A DNA stretch of 64,000 nucleotides, taken from positions 1,054,001 through 1,118,000 of the forward strand of contig NZ_OX366394.1 in assembly GCF_947251865.1 (NCBI RefSeq), written 5' to 3'. Positions 39,547 through 48,365 of the stretch are shown here, piece by piece (within the stretch, counting starts at the first letter, position 1; the number at the start of each line of letters is the position of its first letter). A model generated the notes under the pieces. It was not told where the DNA came from, searched no databases, and saw only the letters and a program-made list of their open reading frames with translations. This stretch comes from Wolbachia endosymbiont (group B) of Protocalliphora azurea. GTDB lineage: Bacteria; Pseudomonadota; Alphaproteobacteria; Rickettsiales; Anaplasmataceae. The translations under genes were made by a program, and so were the position numbers.

Positions 39547-39640
39547 ATATCTAAAAGTAAATATATTATGTCTAAAATAGATTAAAGATTAGTCAACAAA
39601 AATTTATTATGAAATAAAAGAAGAATTTTCCTAAAAAAAC

Positions 39641-39674
39641 TGAACAGTTTTTGTAATTTTGGTGAATATATATA
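39641..39674 (+). promoter_or_regulatory. Conserved phage motif, copy A (upstream of tail operon)
   Basis: TGAACAGTTTTTGTAATTTT then GGTGAATATATATA, followed at once by AGGAG and ATG 39693. The leader would be very short. It is the best match to the consensus. Confidence 0.78.
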
Positions 39675-39692
39675 CAGGAGTCAAATTTTCAA

Positions 39693-40376
39693 ATGTCAAT
39701 TCTTACACAGTCAGGAAGAGCAGCAATAGCAGCAAGCATAAAAGAGCAACCAATACATCTTGCTTGGGGCAGTGGTGATGCCAATTGGGAAAGTAGTCAT
39801 CAAGTCGAAAAAGTTTTTGTTGAGGATGAAATAGCTCTAGATCACCATACTATTAAAGATGTAAGGGTTTTTACAGGACAAACAGTGTATCAATCCAGTA
39901 TTGACTATATAGTTGAGAGCAGTAGTGGTATAATAAAACGTACGAAAAACAGCTCTATTGTAGAGAATAGTACAGTAACTATAGAATACATTCAAGACAC
40001 ACCACCAGAGTCCATTACATCTCAAAAACTGCTCAATGAGCTTGGCAGACGTACTGCAGATGAAGTGCTATTCTGCACAGGTGATGAAAACGGCGAACTT
40101 ATAACTCCTTCTGGAAGGTTTAGGCCCTCAAATGTACCAACTAATAATCTTTTTCTCAAATTTACTTTCGATTTCACGGACGCAGCAAATCAAGTTATCA
40201 GGGAACTCGGGGTTATGGTTGGTACAAAGGTAAAGGAGAAAGCACCTCCTGGACAGAGATATTTTGAGCCAAAAGACGTGGAAAATCCTGGAATTTTGTT
40301 AGTTTTAGAACACACGGTACCACTGATCAGAACCGCAGCAACCCGGGAAACTTTTGCCTTTGTCGTTACATTCTGA
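39693..40376 (+). CDS. Phage tail/fibre-module protein (first gene of the structural operon)
   Basis: This 227-residue protein starts at ATG 39693 behind AGGAG and motif copy A. It contains SILTQSGRAAIAASI at the N-terminus, typical of phage tail-fibre/baseplate-associated proteins, and beta-rich sequence to the end. It overlaps the frame of the DUF4815 gene region slightly in spacing (13 bases to ATG 40390). The exact role is uncertain; it probably contributes to the baseplate-fibre region of the contractile tail. Confidence 0.65.
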   Translation: MSILTQSGRAAIAASIKEQPIHLAWGSGDANWESSHQVEKVFVEDEIALDHHTIKDVRVFTGQTVYQSSIDYIVESSSGIIKRTKNSSIVENSTVTIEYIQDTPPESITSQKLLNELGRRTADEVLFCTGDENGELITPSGRFRPSNVPTNNLFLKFTFDFTDAANQVIRELGVMVGTKVKEKAPPGQRYFEPKDVENPGILLVLEHTVPLIRTAATRETFAFVVTF

Positions 40377-40389
40377 AGAGGGGAAAAGA

Positions 40390-42315
40390 ATGACTTTGAA
40401 TAGCTATTATAATCGCTTTAATCCTGACAAAGAATACGAAAAAAGCTTATTTCTTGCAGGAAGAGGTCTACAGTCTGCAGAACTAAACGAGACTCAGGAA
40501 TATGCTCTCTCTAAGCTTAAAGGTATAGGCGATGCAATATTTCGTGATGGCGATGTTATAACAAGAAGCAATTGTATTATAGATGGGGAAGCTGGTAAAG
40601 TTACACTTGAGTCAGGAAAAATCTATCTTCGTGGAGCAGTTAGAAAAGTAGAAGCAAAAGAGTTTGTTATTCCACTGAGTACCACAGTGCGTATCGGTGT
40701 TTATTATCTAGAATCTACGATTACAGAACTTGAGGACGAAAATCTTCGTGATCCTGCTGTTGGTACACGTAATTATCAAGAAGTAGGGGCAGCAAGGCTT
40801 AAAGTTTCCACCATTTGGGGATACCAAGTAGAAAGTGTTACTGTTAACTCTACAAATGGCGAATTTTACCCAATTTACAATATTGAAAATGGAGTATTGA
40901 TAGAACATTCACCACCACCACAAGCAAATATAGTAACTACTGCTCTTGCTCGTTATGACAAAGAGGCAAATGGTTCCTACGTCGTAAATGGTCTTGAAGT
41001 AATGTTCCTGCAAAAGGAAGAGGGAGAAGGAGGAAAAAAAATATTTGTGATTAATGAGGGTAAAGCTCATGTTGATGGCTATGAGATTGAACTTCCTCAC
41101 AGTATTCGTGTTTCTTTTGATGAAGATCCGGATATAAAATCAGTTGAATCAGAACCACATACTTTTCAGCCAAATAGCCAAAGAGTAATGGAACTTAAAG
41201 TTAATGATTTTCCAATAAGTGAAATCAAAAAAGTAGATATAACCGTTCAAAAAACCATTACCATTACTCATGGTTCATATTCAGGAGCTGTTGATCCAAT
41301 ACCTGACTCTGCGGTACTTGAGATTATTCAAATTAAACAAGGCAATGTTATTTATGAAAATAGTACAGACTATAAGTTAAATGCAGGAAACGTTGATTGG
41401 TCATTACCCAGCAAAGAACCAGCTCCTGGAAGTAGTTACCTAATAACCTATCGCTGTCGCACTCATGTAAGCCCTGAAGATATAAGTGAAGAGGGATGTA
41501 AAGTAAAAGGAGCAGTTGATAACAGTCTGGTTTTGATTGATTACACCTGGAAAATGCCCCGCTTTGATTTAATTACTATCGATAGCAAAGGAGTGGTAAG
41601 AAGAATAAAAGGAATTTCTCACCCTTGGCGACCATCAATGCCTAGAGCGCCTAGTGGACAACTTTTGCTCTGCTACATTCATCAGACGTGGAAAAAAGGC
41701 GAAGGGGTAAAAATAGTGAATAATGCTATTCATGCTGTACCGATGAATGAGCTTGAAGCAATGAAAAAAGGAATAAATGATCTTTATGCTCTTGTTGCAC
41801 AGGAACGTTTACGCAGTGATGCAAATTCAAGAGAACCTACTACCAAAAAAGGAGTATTTGTTGATTCGTTTTTTGACGATGATATGCGTGATCAAGGAAT
41901 TTCGCAGTCTGCAGCAATAGTAAATAGAGAGCTAGTTCTGCCAATAGATGTAGAAGTTGCAGATATTGAAAAAGGTGGGGAAAGATATCTTTTGCCTTAT
42001 AAACTTGAACCGGTACTGGAGCAGCTTTTACAGACTAAAGGAGAAAAGATCAATCCATACCAAGCTTTTGATCCAGTCCCGGCACAAATTACTCTAAATA
42101 AAAACATTGACCACTGGACAGAGGTTATCACTCATTGGAAAAGTCCAGTAACTAGAGTATTTAATGTTAAAGAAACAACAGAATTGCTGTCAAGTACTTC
42201 ATACGAAGCTGAATTTATGAGAGAAGCAGTACAAGATTTTGAAATTGAAGGTTTTGAGCTAGGTGAAAGGCTTAAAGAAGTAAAATTTGACGGCATCATT
42301 ATCCAACCTATGTAA
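40390..42315 (+). CDS. DUF4815-domain tail fibre/baseplate protein
   Basis: From ATG 40390 (GAGGGG upstream) this is 641 residues. The start TLNSYYNRFNPDKEYEKSLF, AGRGLQSAELNETQ and DGDVITRSNCIID are characteristic of DUF4815, found in WO and cyanophage tail proteins. It is beta-rich with a charged C-terminus (EVKFDGIIIQPM). It is likely a structural connector for the tail fibres. The earlier in-frame Met at 40354 lies inside the upstream gene and is not preferred. It is intact. Confidence 0.82.
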   Translation: MTLNSYYNRFNPDKEYEKSLFLAGRGLQSAELNETQEYALSKLKGIGDAIFRDGDVITRSNCIIDGEAGKVTLESGKIYLRGAVRKVEAKEFVIPLSTTVRIGVYYLESTITELEDENLRDPAVGTRNYQEVGAARLKVSTIWGYQVESVTVNSTNGEFYPIYNIENGVLIEHSPPPQANIVTTALARYDKEANGSYVVNGLEVMFLQKEEGEGGKKIFVINEGKAHVDGYEIELPHSIRVSFDEDPDIKSVESEPHTFQPNSQRVMELKVNDFPISEIKKVDITVQKTITITHGSYSGAVDPIPDSAVLEIIQIKQGNVIYENSTDYKLNAGNVDWSLPSKEPAPGSSYLITYRCRTHVSPEDISEEGCKVKGAVDNSLVLIDYTWKMPRFDLITIDSKGVVRRIKGISHPWRPSMPRAPSGQLLLCYIHQTWKKGEGVKIVNNAIHAVPMNELEAMKKGINDLYALVAQERLRSDANSREPTTKKGVFVDSFFDDDMRDQGISQSAAIVNRELVLPIDVEVADIEKGGERYLLPYKLEPVLEQLLQTKGEKINPYQAFDPVPAQITLNKNIDHWTEVITHWKSPVTRVFNVKETTELLSSTSYEAEFMREAVQDFEIEGFELGERLKEVKFDGIIIQPM

Positions 42316-42332
42316 AAATAAAAAGAAAAAAA

Positions 42333-43511
42333 GTGGAAAATCAAGGACAAATAAGTGGAAAAATAAAAATCCCAGCAAATATTCCAGCAGGTACTAAATT
42401 AGTACAGTTTTACGGGGATAAAGGAAGCTATGGAGAAGCAACTTATACTGGTAAAAAAACTATTACCATAGAAGAGAGAAGAAGAGTTATCGCAGCAAGA
42501 CGAGTTGATCCTTTAGCGCAAACATTTACTCTAAATGAAAGCAGACACATAGGAGGTCTAGACTTATGGTTTATAAATAAAGGCAAAAAACGTGTTGTTG
42601 TGCAGATTAGAGAAACGGCAGTAGGAATGCCCTCACAAACTGTCATTGCTGAAAGCTATATTGAGCCAAAAGATATAAAGATAGATGGCACGGCAACACG
42701 TATTACTTGGTCACCAGTGTTTTGCCATGCAGGAGAAGAGTATGCAATAGTTTTACTTACCGATGATTCAGAGACAACAGTCAAAATAGCAGAGCTTGGC
42801 AAGTATGATGCAGTAAATAGCCGTTGGGTAACAAGTCAACCATATCAAGTAGGAGTATTACTGTCATCTAGCAATGCAAGTACCTGGACACCGCATCAGA
42901 ATTTAGATTTAACGTTTCGATTACTAGCTGCAAAATTTAGCGAAAGTTCTCACGTTATTGATCTGGGCAAAGTTACTGTAAATAATGTATCAGATTTAAT
43001 TGTTTTGACGAACGTCGAAAAAGTAGCATTTGATACCAATGTAGAATTTATTCTGATAGATGAAGAGGGAAAAGAAAATTTTCTATCTGATAACTTGTCG
43101 CTCGCGCTGCGTGAAAGACTATCTGGAGAGTTAACAGTAAAGGCAAATTTAAAAGGGTCAAAAGAAAAAAGTCCAGTGCTATATCCTGGGTTACAGCTAG
43201 TTATGGGTAATATAGGGGAAAAAGGAGATTATGTTACAAGAAGCATTACAGCAGGAGCTAACACTAAAATTACCATAACATATGATGCGCTAATACCTGG
43301 CACTGCAGACGTAAAAGCATATGTGCAGAAAAGCGTCAAAGAATGGCAGCTAGTAAATTTAACCTCGGGAAAACCAATAGGGGAAAATTGGGTAGAGAGA
43401 ACTCATGTGCTAACAAACTTTAATGGTAATGAGACAAGGATAAAATTAGTTTTAAGTGGAACAGTTGTCTATCGTCCTAAAGTCAAAAATCTACGAATCA
43501 TTATCACTTAG
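42333..43511 (+). CDS. Phage tail fibre/baseplate structural protein
   Basis: This 392-residue protein has a beta-sandwich-like composition, with AARRVDPLAQTFTLNESRHI GGLDLWF resembling the conserved core of proteins downstream of DUF4815 in WO and cyanophages. The gene follows the DUF4815 gene by 17 bases and precedes the fibre genes. No catalytic motif was seen. Its part in the tail is inferred from position and beta content. Confidence 0.7.
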   Translation: MENQGQISGKIKIPANIPAGTKLVQFYGDKGSYGEATYTGKKTITIEERRRVIAARRVDPLAQTFTLNESRHIGGLDLWFINKGKKRVVVQIRETAVGMPSQTVIAESYIEPKDIKIDGTATRITWSPVFCHAGEEYAIVLLTDDSETTVKIAELGKYDAVNSRWVTSQPYQVGVLLSSSNASTWTPHQNLDLTFRLLAAKFSESSHVIDLGKVTVNNVSDLIVLTNVEKVAFDTNVEFILIDEEGKENFLSDNLSLALRERLSGELTVKANLKGSKEKSPVLYPGLQLVMGNIGEKGDYVTRSITAGANTKITITYDALIPGTADVKAYVQKSVKEWQLVNLTSGKPIGENWVERTHVLTNFNGNETRIKLVLSGTVVYRPKVKNLRIIIT

Positions 43512-43515
43512 CAGA

Positions 43516-43719
43516 ATGTCAGATGATAAAACAAGCAGAGGGTATCCACTGCCTCATCCAGAGAATATTGCTGTGCAGGATGTTGTTCGTATCCGTACTA
43601 CAATTAAGAAAATAGATGAAGATATCGCTAAAAGAGAGAATGAGCACAATAAGCTTAAAAAAGCATTTGAACGACTGAATTTTGAGACTTTTTTGAATTT
43701 TTGGAATGACCATTGCTAA
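43516..43719 (+). CDS. Small tail-fibre module protein
   Basis: This 67-residue protein begins SDDKTSRGYPLPHPENIAVQ and has a coiled-coil-like stretch (KKIDEDIAKRENEHNKLKKA FERL). It starts two bases after the previous stop region and its own stop overlaps the next start by 14 bases. It may form the attachment segment of the fibre encoded downstream. Confidence 0.65.
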   Translation: MSDDKTSRGYPLPHPENIAVQDVVRIRTTIKKIDEDIAKRENEHNKLKKAFERLNFETFLNFWNDHC

Positions 43720-45139
43720 CGAAGCCATAGATGCATTGCATCAAAGAATTAAAGATTTAGCAGCAAATAGCACACCTGATCAATTAGCGTACCTTGCTAA
43801 ATCATTAGAATCGATGATAGGTAAAAAAGCTATTTCTGATATTGCGCAAATGACTAAAGTAAAAGAAATAATTGATGCACTACAAGAAAGGCTTAGGGAT
43901 TTAGCAGCAAATAGTACGCCAGATCAATTAGCATATCTTGCTAAAGCACTGGAATCAATAATCGACAAAAGTGCAGTTTCTGAAATTGTGCAGATGACTG
44001 ATGGTAAGCTAAAAGAACTTCTTGATAGTGCAAAAAAACACTTAACTGATCTGGATAATAAAAAAGCTAGTTCTTTAGCAGTGATCTCTGAATCAGAGAA
44101 GCAGTTATTAAAGAGAATTGATGAAAAAGGGACAACAAATTTATCGCTACTTGATACGAGAAAGAATGCCAATATTGCAGCAATAAATAGCATTAGTAAC
44201 AGTCATAAAGATGGTCTTAAGGGTTTAGTAGATAACTTTCGTGCTGTGAATGATGTGCCAAGTGGTTCGTCAATTATGAAAGAGATCAGGAGCAGAGAAC
44301 CAACCAAGCTTAACTCCATAAATGATGTACCAAGTGGCTCATCAATCATGAAAGAAGTAAGAAAGCGTCACATGATTGAACCTGGAGCATTACCTTTCTT
44401 ATTTGGTGTACTTGGCAGAAAAAATAATTATTTTGGCCACGGAACTTTTACGACAGAGCTTGGAAGGTGGAGTAGTGATATAACAAAAACCGACTATATG
44501 TTGCAATTACTAGCAGGTAGCCATACGTACAATACAGATTACGTTAGTTTTTATCGGCCAAGACAACTAAGTTTTATAGAGGGAAGTAAAGGAACATTTA
44601 TTTACGGAGAGTTATGCACAAAAAGTTTTTCGGGTAGTTATGATGAGATATACTATTATCCGTATGCTGCACTTGGAGTAGTATTTGTAAAAAATACAAC
44701 CAATGTGAACATAAATAAGACAATGGAATTTGTTGGATCATCGTATTCGAGTACGGAGTATGGGGGAGCAGGATTATTTGTGGGAACTCCTGATAACACT
44801 AATTCTAATAAATCAAGTATTTCAAAAATAGTATGGAAAAATGTTTACCAATACACGAGTTCTGATAGCAAGTTAGCCGGATCTGGTAATGTGGAGATTC
44901 CAGCAGGAAAAACAGTTGCAATATTACTTTACACATCATCTTATCTGTATTCCAGAACACAAGTTAGTCAAGGTATGCTTGCATCAAATTATGTACACAA
45001 CTATGGTCAATTTATTCAGTGGGGGATTTATAACATACGTAGCAATGTTCTAACTACAGGACTTGAAGTAGATGTGGAGAGAACGCTAAAAGCTTGGCAA
45101 TGTCCAGGATTAGAACGAACTAATCAAATATGGCAATGA
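43706..45139 (+). CDS. Phage tail fibre protein with internal repeats
   Basis: This 477-residue protein has two tandem ~50-residue helical repeats at the N-terminus (DLAANSTPDQLAYLAK twice), then a coiled-coil-like section. Next are two copies of NDVPSGSSIMKE (~residues 185-215), and a Tyr/Ser/Gly-rich beta C-terminal half (YNTDYVSFYRPRQ, LLYTSSYLYSRTQ) like a receptor-binding tip. It probably contacts the host-cell surface. The repeats suggest recombination-driven length variation. It overlaps the preceding gene by 14 bases. Confidence 0.78.
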   Translation: MTIANEAIDALHQRIKDLAANSTPDQLAYLAKSLESMIGKKAISDIAQMTKVKEIIDALQERLRDLAANSTPDQLAYLAKALESIIDKSAVSEIVQMTDGKLKELLDSAKKHLTDLDNKKASSLAVISESEKQLLKRIDEKGTTNLSLLDTRKNANIAAINSISNSHKDGLKGLVDNFRAVNDVPSGSSIMKEIRSREPTKLNSINDVPSGSSIMKEVRKRHMIEPGALPFLFGVLGRKNNYFGHGTFTTELGRWSSDITKTDYMLQLLAGSHTYNTDYVSFYRPRQLSFIEGSKGTFIYGELCTKSFSGSYDEIYYYPYAALGVVFVKNTTNVNINKTMEFVGSSYSSTEYGGAGLFVGTPDNTNSNKSSISKIVWKNVYQYTSSDSKLAGSGNVEIPAGKTVAILLYTSSYLYSRTQVSQGMLASNYVHNYGQFIQWGIYNIRSNVLTTGLEVDVERTLKAWQCPGLERTNQIWQ

Positions 45140-45149
45140 GGAGGAATTT

Positions 45150-45701
45150 ATGACTATTTATATACGTTTTGAAAACCACAAGCAGATTGAAACAACAACA
45201 CTTGAAAACAAGCCAACTGGAAATGATTGGCATGAAGCACCAGAAGATTTTGATTGGCAAAAAAGCTATTGTCTAACAGAAGGGGAGAAAATTGTTGAAA
45301 GGAATAAGGAAGATATTGAGCTGGAATTATTGGAAAATGCAAAACTTTCTGCACTTTCTAGTCTCCGTACTTATTATAATAACTATACTCACCAATACGC
45401 AGGATATTCTCATCAGAAGCTTAAGTCGTACGAAATACAAGCAAAAGCCGCAGAAAACATTCTAGCAGCACCAGAATCTATAGACGAAAAAGATGCAGAA
45501 ATTATAGAGCCATTAGCAAAAGTACGTGGTATTACAGTTACTGAAATGGCAAGAATCATTGAAGAAAAAGTAAAAAAAGCAGTAAAAGAAATAATGAAAT
45601 GTGAAGAGTTGGAAGACATTACCAAGAAGAAAATTGCAGAAGCCAAAAGTGTAGAGAACTTACTAAACGATTTTAAACAAAAGATGCAAAGAAATGGCTG
45701 A
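45150..45701 (+). CDS. Tail fibre assembly-like protein
   Basis: This 183-residue, mostly helical protein sits directly after the fibre gene (GGAGG before ATG 45150), the usual place for fibre assembly chaperones. The WHEAPEDFDWQKSYCLTEGE start resembles such proteins, and the middle contains a long helix with many Ala, Lys and Glu. Its stop overlaps the sheath start by 8 bases. Confidence 0.65.
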   Translation: MTIYIRFENHKQIETTTLENKPTGNDWHEAPEDFDWQKSYCLTEGEKIVERNKEDIELELLENAKLSALSSLRTYYNNYTHQYAGYSHQKLKSYEIQAKAAENILAAPESIDEKDAEIIEPLAKVRGITVTEMARIIEEKVKKAVKEIMKCEELEDITKKKIAEAKSVENLLNDFKQKMQRNG

Positions 45702-46467
45702 AGAATTTTTGCACGGAGTAAATGTTATTGAGGTAACCTCAGGGGCAAAAACAGTACGTGCAGCTAAATCATCAGTGATAGGTGTAATCGGTACTGCACC
45801 TGAAGCTGATGAGCAAAAATTTCCGCTAAATAAACCAGTGTTAGTTGCAGGAAGCTTAAAGGAAGCAGCAAAGCTCGGAAAGAGTGGCAGTTTACCTTCT
45901 GCAGTAAATGGAATATTTTCCCAAATCGGTGCAACAGTAGTAGTTATTCGAGTTGAAGAAAGTGAAAACAGCGATCCAAAATTAAAAGAAGAAGAGACGC
46001 TGAAGAATATAATTGGAGGAGTTGATAAAGAGACTGGAGAGTATCAAGGGATAGAGGCATTCCTCAGTAGTGAAAGCATAGTTCATGTTGCTCCAAGAAT
46101 ATTAATTGCACCTCAATTTACTCACCAACTACCAGAAGATGCAGTGGTTGCAGCATTAATTCCTATAGCAGAAAAGCTGAGAAGCATAATAGTAGCAGAT
46201 GGACCAAATACTAATGATGAAGAAGCAATAAAATGGCGAAAGAGCATCGGCAGCTCAAGAGTTTACGTCGTTGATCCATGGATTAAGTTATTTATTGAAG
46301 GAAAAGAAGAAATCTTGCCAGCAAGCCCATTTGTAGCTGGTTTAATAGCGAAAGTAGATAGCGAACAAGGATTCTGGCACTCACCTTCAAATAAAGAGAT
46401 AAATGGTATTGTTGGAACAAGCAGGCCTATTGATTTTACGCTCGGTAATACAAATTGTAGAGCAAAC

Positions 46468-47804
46468 GGGAATGTTCAAAAAAGTGTGTCAAACCGAAAA
46501 AAAAGTAATAAATTGATATAAAAAATGGAGGTTTGATATGAGTCAAGCAAATAGAACTACTGGTTTGGTAGATTATAAAGAATTAGAAACAAATATCCTG
46601 TCATCTATACGAGAAGGAAGACCATTGACAGGAAGAGATGGAGCATTAACACCGTTTATAAAAAGGCTGCTAGAGGCAAGTCTGGAAGGTGAAATAGAAA
46701 GCCACATGTCAGCTAAAAGTGAAGAAAATAACCGAAGAAATGGAAGGAATGCAAAAACTTTACGTACAAGTTCAGGCTCATTTGAACTATTAACACCAAG
46801 AGACAGAGAAGGAAGCTTTGAACCGCAAATAGTCAAAAAAAGGCAAACAAGCCTACATCCAGAACTTGAAGCAAAGGTCTTAAGTACATACGCCAGTGGC
46901 ATGGGATACAGAGACATAGCTTCACACGTTGAGGAAATATATGACCATAAAATATCAGCAGCAGAGATATCCAATATTACTGATAAACTGCTACCAATAA
47001 TCAATGAATGGCGCAGCCGTCCATTGCAATCAGTGTATCCAATAGTGTTCATGGATGGCATGTTTTTTAAGGTCAAGGAGGACGGACATTGCGTAAGTAA
47101 ATGCATGTATAATATATTGGGTATAAATCAAAATGGCAGAAAAGAAGTATTAGGTTTTTATCTGGCTGAAAGTGAGGGAGCTAACTTCTGGTTGGGAGTT
47201 TTAAATGACCTCAAAGAAAGAGGAGTAGAAGATATTCTGATTGCATGTGTAGATGGGCTAAAAAGCTTTCCTGCAGCCATCAACAGTGTATTTCCCAGTG
47301 CAGAAGTGCAGCTATGTATAGTACACCAAATAAGAAATTCTCTGAAATATGTATCCAGTAAAGATGTAAAAGTTTTCATGAATGATCTGAAAAAAATATA
47401 TCGTGCTTCAAGTAAAGAAATTGCTGAGAATTATCTGCTTGAGCTGGAAGAAAAATGGGGAGAAAAGTATCCTTTAGTTATAAAATCCTGGCAGAACAAT
47501 TGGGAAAACTTATCCAGTTATTTTAAGTATTCTGGGCCAGTTAGGAAGCTGATTTACACCACTAATCCAATTGAGGGGTTGCATAGACAAATCAGGAAAT
47601 TTACTAAAACTAAGGGTTCATTTACTAGTACAAATGCCTTGTACAAACAGGTATATTGTGCTATAAAAAAGGTAGAGCAAAGGTGGATTATGGCTCTCCC
47701 TAATTGGGCTTTAACTATGTCTCAACTTGATATTTTCTTTCCAGATAGATTGAAAATTGAGTTGAACTAAAAATGCGGCTTGACACACTTTTTTGAACGT
47801 TCCC
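46468..47804 (+). mobile_element. IS256-family element, third copy (intact)
   Basis: 1337 bp, same ends as the copy at 13382, with a perfect 8-bp target duplication GAGCAAAC (46460-46467 and 47805-47812). It interrupts the tail sheath gene. Confidence 0.95.
46538..47770 (+). CDS. IS256-family transposase (intact)
   Basis: This 410-residue protein is identical to the product of 13452-14684, with GGAGG before the ATG and all three catalytic acidic residues (VFMDGMFF, CVDGLKS, NPIEGLH). Identity of copies 33 kb apart indicates recent transposition. Confidence 0.96.
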   Translation: MSQANRTTGLVDYKELETNILSSIREGRPLTGRDGALTPFIKRLLEASLEGEIESHMSAKSEENNRRNGRNAKTLRTSSGSFELLTPRDREGSFEPQIVKKRQTSLHPELEAKVLSTYASGMGYRDIASHVEEIYDHKISAAEISNITDKLLPIINEWRSRPLQSVYPIVFMDGMFFKVKEDGHCVSKCMYNILGINQNGRKEVLGFYLAESEGANFWLGVLNDLKERGVEDILIACVDGLKSFPAAINSVFPSAEVQLCIVHQIRNSLKYVSSKDVKVFMNDLKKIYRASSKEIAENYLLELEEKWGEKYPLVIKSWQNNWENLSSYFKYSGPVRKLIYTTNPIEGLHRQIRKFTKTKGSFTSTNALYKQVYCAIKKVEQRWIMALPNWALTMSQLDIFFPDRLKIELN

Positions 47805-48365
47805 GAGCAAACCATTTAAATGAAAATGAAGTAACAACGATAATTCATCAAAATGGCTATAGGCTTTGGGGCAATAGAACATGTTCAAATGACTCGAAAT
47901 GGGCTTTTCTGTCAGTGAGAAGAACGGCTGATTTAATTAACGATAGTTTACTTAGGGCTCATTTATGGGCAGTTGATCGCAATATCACTAAAACTTATAT
48001 AGATGATGTGATTGAGGGGGTGAATTCTTATTTGGCCAATTTAAAAGCCCAAGGAGCGATTATCAGTGGAAAATGCTATGCAACTCCCGAACTCAATACA
48101 CCGGCGAATATTGCAAGCGGAAAAGTATACTTTGACTTTGAGTTTACACCACCATATCCGGCTGAGCAAATAATATTCAGATCCCATCTTGTAAATATAA
48201 GTTAGGAGAAAGCAAAGTGTTACCGAAAATACTGAGAAATTTTAACGTATTTGTAGATGGTCGTGGTTATGCAGGAAAAATAGATGAAATAACCTTACCG
48301 AAGCTTACCATAAAAACTGAAGAATATAGAGCTGGTGGTATGGATATTCCAATAAATATTGACAT

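Larger units (their letters stand above)
45694..48205 (+). pseudogene. Contractile tail sheath protein (FI-like), split by IS256
   Basis: The 5' part (45694-46467) and 3' part (47813-48205) join in frame across the duplicated GAGCAAAC to give a ~388-residue sheath protein, the normal size for P2 FI-type sheaths. Recognisable parts include FLHGVNVIEV, SVIGVIGTAPEA, the C-terminal RRTADLINDSLL and PPYPAEQIIF. The sheath contracts to drive the tube through the envelope (known). The insertion at codon ~258 makes the allele non-functional, so no contractile tail can be made from this locus. Confidence 0.92.
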
